In this document: piece by piece, positions 7,443-12,813 of the stretch
How positions within the stretch are numbered: position 1 is the first letter of the stretch
Layout: the number at the start of each line of letters is the position of its first letter
Assembly: GCA_027001815.1 (NCBI GenBank)
Contig: JALTLT010000305.1
Location: 1-12,813, forward strand
DNA: 12,813 bases
Origin: Gammaproteobacteria bacterium
Lineage (GTDB): Bacteria; Pseudomonadota; Gammaproteobacteria; JALTLT01
Direction: 5' to 3'
Made by a program: the position numbers and the translations under genes
Notes under the pieces: model-generated
Told to the model about the DNA's origin: nothing
The model's database searches: none
Seen by the model: the letters and a program-made list of their open reading frames with translations, nothing else

Positions 7443-8105
7443 ATGAGCATGAGAGAGCGGTTGGGAAGAATCGCGGTCGGCTGTCTGCTTCTCGGCGGGC
7501 CGGCGACGGCCCTGGCGGGGGTGGAGGTGGGCGTGGATGTCGCCTATGCCCGGCTCACCCTCGACTATCAGGCGCTTCCCTCCTACGAAACGAGAATCAC
7601 CTCGGTGGGGATGTGGTACCGGGAGCCTGTCTCCGAGCACCTCTCCATGGGTCTGCTGGGCGGGTTCGTCTCCACCACTCAGAGCGACAATCCCGAAACG
7701 GGCGATCTCTCTCCCACGGGCGCCTACCTTGGACTGAACGCCCTCTACCGCATACCGTTTGGTGAACGATTCGCACTCCTCGGCGGGGCGGAGTACCGCT
7801 ATCTCAACGCCAATCACGATCGTGCCACCGAGAGCCAGGAGTTGCGGTGGCATCAGTTCGAGGGAAGGGCGGGAATGGAGTTCTCGATGGCCACTTCGAA
7901 TATCCGTCTGTACGGTATCGGTCTCTTTCTCAGTGGCACCGACCAGACGACGGGCGGAGTCGACCGGACGGTCGATCTCCGGGAAGATCAGAGTCGTGGA
8001 GGGCGTCTCGAGTGGAGTCTCTCCGTCTCCGGCGGGGAGGTGGCGCTGGTGGTCGAAGGGGGAGTGCGCGATTCCCTCGGATTCTCCTTCTCCCGGCGCT
8101 TCTGA
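7443..8105 (+). CDS. Small outer-membrane beta-barrel protein, family not recognised
   Basis: This 220-residue protein begins with a Sec signal peptide: basic MSMRER, a hydrophobic core around residues 10-21, and probable cleavage after ALA (23-25). The mature part consists of alternating-hydrophobicity strands rich in Tyr, Gly and aromatic residues, with motifs such as YLGLNALYRIPFGERFALLGGAEYRYL. It ends in DSLGFSFSRRF. A C-terminal Phe after alternating hydrophobic residues is the usual recognition signal of barrels inserted by the BAM complex. The size suggests 8 to 10 strands, too small to be a TolC-type channel. I do not recognise the family; OmpW/OmpA-like barrels are the nearest general type. 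It is first in a three-gene unit, overlapping the membrane-fusion protein gene by 1 base (TGATG), so it probably works with, or is regulated with, the RND pump. A start at 7437 is possible but has poor ribosome-site spacing. Confidence 0.8.
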   Translation: MSMRERLGRIAVGCLLLGGPATALAGVEVGVDVAYARLTLDYQALPSYETRITSVGMWYREPVSEHLSMGLLGGFVSTTQSDNPETGDLSPTGAYLGLNALYRIPFGERFALLGGAEYRYLNANHDRATESQELRWHQFEGRAGMEFSMATSNIRLYGIGLFLSGTDQTTGGVDRTVDLREDQSRGGRLEWSLSVSGGEVALVVEGGVRDSLGFSFSRRF

Positions 8106-9133
8106 TGCGGCGACTCCTGCTGCTGATTCCCCTCCTCGCTCTCCTTTCCACCGCCACGACGGGGGCGGAGTCATCTCGGCTGGTGGTGGTCCGCTCCTTT
8201 TCCGAACTGGCCATCCATCCCCGTATCGAGGTCCCCGCCACGGTCCTGGCGCTGGACGACAGCCGGGTGAGCGCGGAGATCAGCGGACGACTGCTGGGGG
8301 CGGAGGTGGAGGTCGGTGCACGTGTCGAGCAGGGCGATCTGCTGGCCCGTATCGACTGTCGTGAGGCGCGCAGCGCGGAGGAGGAGGCGATCGCCGCCCT
8401 GGACGCCGCCCGAGCGAGGCGCGATCTGGCCGAGAGACAGTGGCGGCGGGCGCAGGCACTGAAGCGGGACCGCAACATCTCGGAGGAACTCTACAGTCAG
8501 CGCAAGGCCGAACGGGAACAGGCCGTCGCCGAGTTCGGCCGGGCCGGGGCGCGGCTCGATACGGCCCGTATCCGGGTCTCCCGCTGCGAGGTGAAGGCGC
8601 CTTTCGCCGGGGTGGTGGTGGAACGGAGCGCCCAGGCCGGCATGTGGGTGGCTCCCGGGACACCGCTCTTCCGGGTGGTGGGAACGAGGCGCCTCGAAGT
8701 GACCGCAGGGCTCGATCTGCGCGAGCTGGAGACCTTGCGCCAGGCGGTGGATCGCGGCTTCGAAGGGGGAGGGCGATCCCGTCCCCTCGGGGAGTTCAGG
8801 GTGGTGCCGGTGGTCCGCTCCGAGAGCCGCGAGGTAGAGGTGAGGTTCCCTGTCGACGGAGAACTCTTCCCCGGCACCGCCGGCAGCCTCTGGTGGCAGG
8901 TGGGAGAGCCCCACCTGCCGGCCGAACTGGTCTCGTTCCGGGAGGGGAGGGGAGGGGTCTTCGTGCTCGAGAACGGGCGGGCGCGGCTGGTGACCCTGCC
9001 CGGCACTCGCGAGGGGGTCCCCGCCGCCGCGCCCATGTTGCCGCCGGATACCCTGATCATCGTGGAGGGTCGCCATGGACTGGTCGAGGGTCAGCCGGTG
9101 CGTGTCGGTGATGCCTCCGACTCCCGGCCATGA
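8105..9133 (+). CDS. RND efflux periplasmic adaptor (membrane-fusion protein)
   Basis: This is a 342-residue adaptor of the HlyD/AcrA type that would bridge the inner-membrane RND pump and an outer-membrane channel. It has a signal peptide (residues 1-21, MRRLLLLIPLLALLSTATTGA) without a lipobox, so it is probably a soluble periplasmic protein anchored by interactions. The first half of the lipoyl domain is at about 53-84 (SAEISGRLLGAEVEVGARV, then QGDLLARID). An alpha-helical hairpin rich in Ala, Arg and Glu spans about 86-158. The second lipoyl half (VKAPFAGVVVERSAQAG) lies at about 163-193. A beta-barrel and a membrane-proximal domain fill the rest. The ATG overlaps the upstream stop (TGATG) and the TGA overlaps the permease ATG (ATGA, 9130-9133), so all three genes are translationally coupled. 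The transported substrate cannot be told from sequence. Confidence 0.92.
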   Translation: MRRLLLLIPLLALLSTATTGAESSRLVVVRSFSELAIHPRIEVPATVLALDDSRVSAEISGRLLGAEVEVGARVEQGDLLARIDCREARSAEEEAIAALDAARARRDLAERQWRRAQALKRDRNISEELYSQRKAEREQAVAEFGRAGARLDTARIRVSRCEVKAPFAGVVVERSAQAGMWVAPGTPLFRVVGTRRLEVTAGLDLRELETLRQAVDRGFEGGGRSRPLGEFRVVPVVRSESREVEVRFPVDGELFPGTAGSLWWQVGEPHLPAELVSFREGRGGVFVLENGRARLVTLPGTREGVPAAAPMLPPDTLIIVEGRHGLVEGQPVRVGDASDSRP

Positions 9134-12100
9134 ATCTCCTGGAACGTCTCTTCCGCAACCACGTCCTGGTCAACCTCGCCTTCCTGCTCGTTCTGGTGGT
9201 GGGTCTCCTCTCCTACCAGCAGCTTCCCCGCCAGCAGGATCCCACCATCAACTTCAACTGGATCGTCGTCACTACGGTGATGCCGGGGGCCTCCGCCACG
9301 GACATGGAGAAGCGGGTCACCGATCCCCTCGAGGATGCGGTACGACGGGTGGCCGACATCAAGTTCGCCTCTTCCAACAGCCGGGAGGGGATCTCCAGTA
9401 TCCTGATCCGCTTCGAGGAGATCACGGAGCGGCTGTTCGACAAGCGGGTGGCGGACCTGCGCCGCGAGATCGAATCGAAGCGGGAAGAGCTGCCAGAGGC
9501 CGCCCGTGACCCGGTGATCCTGGAGATCACCAGCGCCAACGCCTATCCCACAGCGACGCTGGCCGTGGTCGGCGAGGCGGACGACGAAAACCTGCGCTAT
9601 CAGGCGCGCACCGTGCGCAAGGCCCTGGAGCGGATGGAGGGGGTCGATCGCGTGGAGCAGATGGGGCTGCGCGACCCGGAACTGCAGGTCCGTTTCGATC
9701 CCGAGCGTCTCGTCTCCCTGGGGCTCTCGCCGGTCACCCTGATGCGCTCCATCCAGTCGGCCTTCGCGGATCTGGCGGCCGGCACAGTCGACGTGGGAGG
9801 GAGTCGCTGGCTGATCCGGGTGGTGGGCAGTGACGCCGCGCCAAGCTTTCTCGCCTCCATTCCGGTGATCGGCGGAGGAGGCAGCATCGTGGTGGGGGAC
9901 GTGGCGGAGGTGGAGAGAGGCCGCGAGAAACCCTTCACCCTGGCCAGCCTGGAGGGCCAGCCCGCCGTTGCGCTCTCGGTGATGAAGAAGGGGCATGCCA
10001 ACGTCCTGGATGTGATGGCAGGCGTTCAGCGCTATATCGATGAGCGCAACCGTCTCTCCCGCGAGACGGGGGTGAGTCTGGTACTGGTGGACGACCAGAC
10101 CATCCCCACCCGGCAGGCCATCGCCGTCATGCAGAACAACGCCGCCCTTGGCCTGCTCCTGGTGCTGCTGGTGACCTGGCTCTTCCTCGGCACCCGAATC
10201 GCCGTGCTGGTCACCATCGGCATCCCCTTCATTCTCGCCGCCACCTTCTGGGTGCTGTCGGTAGCGGGGTTCACCCTCAATGTGATGGTACTGCTGGGGG
10301 TGGTGATCAGCCTAGGCATGCTGGTGGACGACGCGGTCGTCGTGGTGGAGGCGATCTACTATCGTCTGCAGCGCGGAACCGAGGTGCTCAGGGCGGCGGG
10401 AGAGGGGCTGCGGGAGGTCTTCTCGCCGGTCACCTCCGCGGTGCTCACCACCATGGCCGCCTTCCTGCCCCTGATGCTGCTGCCGGGCATCCTTGGCGAC
10501 TTCATGCGGGTGATCCCGGTGGTGGTGACCGTGGCCCTGGCGGCGAGCCTGCTTGAGGCGTACTGGATCCTGCCCGCCCACGTGGTGGGGGCGCGCATCT
10601 CCCTGCGCCGGCCCGGGAGGGTACAGAAGGCACGATGGCGCGCGATTCACTGGCTGCAGATCCGCTACACCCGGCTGCTGTTGAAGGTGATGCGGCGTCC
10701 GGCGATCTCGCTTACGCTGTTGCTCGGGCTGTTCGGGGCGGCCGGAGTGATCGCCGGCAGCGATCTCATCCGCAAGGACTTCTTCGCCGCCGACACCATC
10801 CGCATGTTCTACGTCAACGTGGAGATGCCGCCCGAGACTCCCCTGGAGCGCACCATGGAGACGGTCGAGGCGATCGCCGCCCAGGTGCGCGAGGGTCTGG
10901 CGCCGGAGGAGCGCAGGGCGGTGCTCGCCTATGCGGGGCAGATGTTCACGGAGACGGCGCCCATGTTCGGTGATCACTACGGTCAGGTGCTCGGCGGTCT
11001 CCATCCGCGGCGCGAGGGGATGAGGACGGTGGAGGAGATTACCGAGGCGTTGAGAGCAAGGGTGATGGAACACGCCGGCCCGGTGAACATCGCCTTTCTG
11101 ATGCTGAAGGGAGGGCCGCCCACCTCCAAGCCGGTGAGCGTGAAGGTGAAGGGAGACCGTTACGACGAGATCCGGCGGGCCGCCGATGACCTCAAGGCGC
11201 TGCTCGCCACCATCCCGGGCGTACGTGACATCACCGACGATGCGGTACGGGGGCGCATGGAGCTGGTGCTGGTACCCGATTTCGACGCCATCGCCCGCGC
11301 CGGCCTCGACGTGGCGGAGGTGAGGCAGGCACTGCGTCTGCTGGTGGATGGAGAGGTGATCGCCTCCCTTCAGCACCGGGGAGAGGAACTGGATGTGCGC
11401 CTGCAGGCGTCGCCGGGCGGAATCGAGGCGATCGACCGGTTGCTCGATCTTCGCCTGCCGGCCGCCGATGGAGGTGGCGTGACCCTGCGTGAACTCTTCC
11501 ATCAGCGGCGCGAGGAGGGCCTCGGCAACATCCGCCACTACGATTTCCGGCGTGCGATCACCGTGGAGGCGGACATCGACCCGGCGATCACCGACACCCT
11601 GTCGGTGAACCGCACGCTGCAGGCACGATGGGAGGAGATCCAGCCCCGCTATCCGGCTCTCGATCTCGACTTCTCCGGGGAACTGGAGGATCTCCAGGAG
11701 TCTCTGGATGCCATCGCCCTGCTGTTCGTCTTCGGCATCGGCCTGATGTATCTCATCATCGGCACCCTGTTCCGCAGCTATTTCCAGCCGCTGATGATCC
11801 TGGTGTCGGTGCCGATGGCCTTCACCGGAGTCATCCTCGGTCTGCTGCTGACCCAGAACCCCCTCAGCCTCTACACCCTCTACGGGGTCGTGGCGTTGTC
11901 CGGGATCGCGGTGAACGCCGCCATCGTTCTCATCACCACGGCCAACCGCAAGCTGGAAGCGGGCATGAGCCTGCTGCACGCCACCGTCTACGCCGCCCGT
12001 CGGCGGGTCATCCCGATCCTGATCACCTCGCTGACCACCATCGCCGGGCTGATGTCCCTGGCACTCGGTCTGGGCGGACGCTCGCTCGTCTGGGGGCCGG

Positions 12101-12210
12101 TGGCCACCGCCATCGTCTGGGGACTCGGCTTCTCCACGCTTCTGACCCTGTTCCTCATCCCTGTGCTATACCGCATGAGCATGGCACGCGCGGTGAAGGA
12201 TGGAGGATGA
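9130..12210 (+). CDS. RND-family efflux permease (AcrB/HAE1-like)
   Basis: This 1026-residue proton-driven inner-membrane transporter has the RND layout: TM1 at about 11-30, a first large periplasmic loop, TM2-6 (about 336-480), TM7 (about 523-543), a second periplasmic loop, and TM8-12 (about 859-1015). The first loop opens with the family motif LPRQQDPTI. The TM4 proton-relay aspartates are present as Asp400-Asp401 in SLGMLVDDAVVVVEAIYYRL, matching AcrB Asp407-Asp408. The TM10 lysine of AcrB (Lys940) is not conserved: the equivalent segment GIAVNAAIVLITTANRKL has Asn929. This is compatible with RND branches other than classical AcrB. The substrate is unknown. Start is the ATG at 9130, overlapping the adaptor stop and lacking its own clear ribosome site, so expression is probably coupled. 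A 17-bp hairpin overlaps its 3' end (12196-12237). No outer-membrane channel gene follows. Confidence 0.94.
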   Translation: MNLLERLFRNHVLVNLAFLLVLVVGLLSYQQLPRQQDPTINFNWIVVTTVMPGASATDMEKRVTDPLEDAVRRVADIKFASSNSREGISSILIRFEEITERLFDKRVADLRREIESKREELPEAARDPVILEITSANAYPTATLAVVGEADDENLRYQARTVRKALERMEGVDRVEQMGLRDPELQVRFDPERLVSLGLSPVTLMRSIQSAFADLAAGTVDVGGSRWLIRVVGSDAAPSFLASIPVIGGGGSIVVGDVAEVERGREKPFTLASLEGQPAVALSVMKKGHANVLDVMAGVQRYIDERNRLSRETGVSLVLVDDQTIPTRQAIAVMQNNAALGLLLVLLVTWLFLGTRIAVLVTIGIPFILAATFWVLSVAGFTLNVMVLLGVVISLGMLVDDAVVVVEAIYYRLQRGTEVLRAAGEGLREVFSPVTSAVLTTMAAFLPLMLLPGILGDFMRVIPVVVTVALAASLLEAYWILPAHVVGARISLRRPGRVQKARWRAIHWLQIRYTRLLLKVMRRPAISLTLLLGLFGAAGVIAGSDLIRKDFFAADTIRMFYVNVEMPPETPLERTMETVEAIAAQVREGLAPEERRAVLAYAGQMFTETAPMFGDHYGQVLGGLHPRREGMRTVEEITEALRARVMEHAGPVNIAFLMLKGGPPTSKPVSVKVKGDRYDEIRRAADDLKALLATIPGVRDITDDAVRGRMELVLVPDFDAIARAGLDVAEVRQALRLLVDGEVIASLQHRGEELDVRLQASPGGIEAIDRLLDLRLPAADGGGVTLRELFHQRREEGLGNIRHYDFRRAITVEADIDPAITDTLSVNRTLQARWEEIQPRYPALDLDFSGELEDLQESLDAIALLFVFGIGLMYLIIGTLFRSYFQPLMILVSVPMAFTGVILGLLLTQNPLSLYTLYGVVALSGIAVNAAIVLITTANRKLEAGMSLLHATVYAARRRVIPILITSLTTIAGLMSLALGLGGRSLVWGPVATAIVWGLGFSTLLTLFLIPVLYRMSMARAVKDGG

Positions 12211-12237
12211 AGCTTTCCGCCTTCATCCTCCATCCTT
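12196..12237 (+). terminator. Hairpin overlapping the permease stop codon
   Basis: A perfect 17-bp stem pairs 12196-12212 (AAGGATGGAGGATGAAG) with 12221-12237, with an 8-base loop CTTTCCGC. The permease TGA (12208-12210) lies in the left arm. A pyrimidine-rich tract (TCGCCTTTCCCTT) follows. It could terminate the efflux transcript or protect its 3' end. The tract is not a pure T run and the stem is only moderately GC-rich, so classical terminator function is uncertain. The right arm and tract resemble the pyrimidine-rich CATCCT-type sequences seen after genes in other proteobacteria. Confidence 0.5.
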
Positions 12238-12305
12238 TCGCCTTTCCCTTACGGAATCTCTGATCTATTCAGAGATTCCTGCGGCACAGGGATGTGCCGC
12301 CAAAC

Positions 12306-12475
12306 TTAACAGGATGTTGAAAAAGGCCGTCCTGGCCTTTTTCAACGCCGGAAGCCGAAAATGCGATTTCCGGCTTCCTCACGTTTTCAATGACTTGCCG
12401 TTATTGAAAACGGCGGTGCATCCATGCACCGCGACACAGGCTGCCGAAAAACGGTGTTTTTCAACAGCCTGTTAA
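12306..12475 (-). repeat. Palindromic repeat element B (inverted copy of element A)
   Basis: This is a 170-bp element with terminal inverted repeats TTAACAGG-NN-GTTGAAAAA (12306-12324) and the complement TTTTTCAAC-NN-CCTGTTAA (12457-12475). Five hairpins fill it: GTTGAAAAAGGCC/GGCCTTTTTCAAC (12316-12346), GGAAGCCG/CGGCTTCC (12350-12378), CGTTTTCAAT/ATTGAAAACG (12382-12412, 11-base loop), GCGGTGCAT/ATGCACCGC (12413-12432) and GAAAAAC/GTTTTTC (12446-12462). The third hairpin is the module absent from element A. Apart from that, the copies differ at about six positions. TTAA occurs at both ends; it could be part of the terminal repeat or a target duplication, but element A does not have it. Confidence 0.85.
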
Positions 12476-12500
12476 TCACCGCAGGTGATCGATTTTGCAA

Positions 12501-12564
12501 GGGAGCCGAAAACCGCGTTTTTCGGCTCCCGTACTCTGACAATTCAGGGATGAATTGTTCAGAG
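12501..12564 (-). terminator. Tandem hairpins downstream of the hydroxylase gene
   Basis: Two hairpins follow the minus-strand stop at 12573. The nearer one pairs 12534-12545 with 12552-12564 (CTCTGACAATTC with its complement, one bulged base). The farther one is a perfect 12-bp stem, GGGAGCCGAAAA (12501-12512) with TTTTCGGCTCCC (12519-12530). On the minus strand the farther stem is followed by TTGCAAAATC, a poor U tract. They could slow or end transcription from both convergent genes, but they may simply be parts of the repeat cluster. Confidence 0.35.
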
Positions 12565-12572
12565 TTTCCTTA

Positions 12573-12813
12573 CTATACTTCCGCCCACATGCGTACGAGG
12601 TTGGTATAGGCATGGTCCACCTTTTTCGCCTTTTCGTCAGTGGGATCCGCATCCAGTAGCGCCTCGCGGGCCTCGTTGAGTTCGAACAGCACTTCCCGCT
12701 TGTAGGCGTCGCGCACCATGCTCTGGGTCCAGGTGACCATCACCAGCCGCTCGCCCCGTCTGACCGGATCGACTCGATGGAGGCTGGAGGCTGGATAGAC
12801 CACGGCGGCGCCG
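12573..12813 (-). CDS. PiuC/YbiX-type Fe(II)/2-oxoglutarate hydroxylase, C-terminal part
   Basis: This is the last 79 or so residues of a PKHD-type hydroxylase of the PiuC/YbiX family, an iron- and 2-oxoglutarate-dependent oxygenase often found near siderophore receptors or iron-regulated genes. The frame is open through the window edge, so the N-terminus and the HxD iron ligands lie outside. The visible part begins GAAVVYPASSLHRVDPVRRGERL. It contains the distal iron-ligand His in SSLHRV and the downstream Arg in GER that binds 2-oxoglutarate in this family. It continues with VTWTQSMVRD and the helical tail REVLFELNEAREALL and ends with NLVRMWAEV, a typical C-terminus of the family (about 226 residues in full). 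It is convergent with the efflux cassette. Iron-starvation regulation is usual for the family but cannot be checked here because the promoter is off the window. Confidence 0.9.
   Translation of the reverse strand, partial: GAAVVYPASSLHRVDPVRRGERLVMVTWTQSMVRDAYKREVLFELNEAREALLDADPTDEKAKKVDHAYTNLVRMWAEV

Larger units (their letters stand above)
12253..12569. repeat. Possible outer palindromic element enclosing repeat B
   Basis: The left end is the hairpin GGAATCTCTGA/TCAGAGATTCC (12253-12263 with 12269-12279, 5-base loop). The right end reads on the minus strand GGAAACTCTGA, then CAATTC, starting at 12569. The two ends align as GGAAnCTCTGAnCnATTCA, an imperfect terminal inverted repeat. Next to the left end is GCGGCAC/GTGCCGC (12281-12300) with loop AGGGAT; the same loop recurs in the right hairpin (12534-12564). 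Repeat B lies between them, so B may have inserted into, or been assembled with, this outer element. The boundaries are inference from symmetry in a single copy. Confidence 0.45.
12211..12572. other. Gene-free interval packed with hairpins
   Basis: No gene is supported in these 362 bases between the permease and the convergent hydroxylase. About ten perfect or near-perfect inverted repeats follow one another. Short open frames across it are palindrome read-through and show no family. The interval is visibly richer in A and T runs than its coding neighbours, consistent with inserted repeat DNA. Confidence 0.75.

Noticed and set aside
7136..12475. Composite transposon carrying the efflux genes
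   Set aside because: No transposase or integrase is encoded, no target-site duplication is visible outside the pair, and codon use of the efflux genes does not look different from the nuo genes. Kept only as a hypothesis about the repeats.
12253..12569. CRISPR array
   Set aside because: The repeats are inverted and of differing sequence, with no regularly spaced identical direct repeats and no cas genes.
12200..12609. Two short plus-strand open frames (91 and 61 codons) after the permease
   Set aside because: They are read-through of hairpins and repeat B. The same peptide pieces appear from element A on the minus strand, showing that they come from repeat DNA and not from a gene.

Overview
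The window is GC-rich, Gram-negative DNA. It holds the distal end of a 14-subunit complex I operon of the proteobacterial type, then an RND-family efflux cassette, and short palindromic repeat elements in the two longer intergenic gaps. Complex I sequence style, the inner-membrane J-domain protein, the RND pump and the PiuC-type hydroxylase together suggest a Proteobacterium, most likely a gammaproteobacterium. That placement is inference from family knowledge; no rRNA or other taxonomic marker is present.

Layout. Positions 1-6297 (+): nuoI (3' part only), nuoJ, nuoK, nuoL, nuoM and nuoN, tightly spaced or overlapping. They encode one 8Fe-8S ferredoxin-like peripheral-arm subunit and five membrane-arm subunits of NADH:quinone oxidoreductase. 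The key charged residues of the proton channels are visible. Positions 6337-7044 (-): a membrane-anchored protein with a C-terminal J-domain resembling Pam18/Tim14, convergent with nuoN. Positions 7045-7442: a divergent intergenic region with repeat element A (7136-7279) and a sigma70-like promoter (7385-7414). Positions 7443-12210 (+): three translationally coupled genes for a small outer-membrane beta-barrel protein of unrecognised family, an RND membrane-fusion protein and an RND permease. No TolC-like channel is encoded here. Positions 12211-12572: no gene, but an almost continuous series of hairpins, including repeat element B (12306-12475). Position 12573 to the end (-): the C-terminal part of a PiuC/YbiX-type Fe(II)/2-oxoglutarate hydroxylase.

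The main non-textbook signal is the A/B repeat pair. They are two near-identical elements in opposite orientation (about 96% by eye), with terminal inverted repeats of the form CAGG-NN-GTTGAAAAA and several internal hairpins. They bracket the whole efflux cassette and differ by one hairpin module of about 22 bp. Copy B lies between two imperfect copies of a second palindromic motif (12253-12279 and 12534-12569), so it may be nested in another element. No transposase is encoded, so these look like non-autonomous (MITE- or REP-like) repeats. I see no new enzymatic or defence system.
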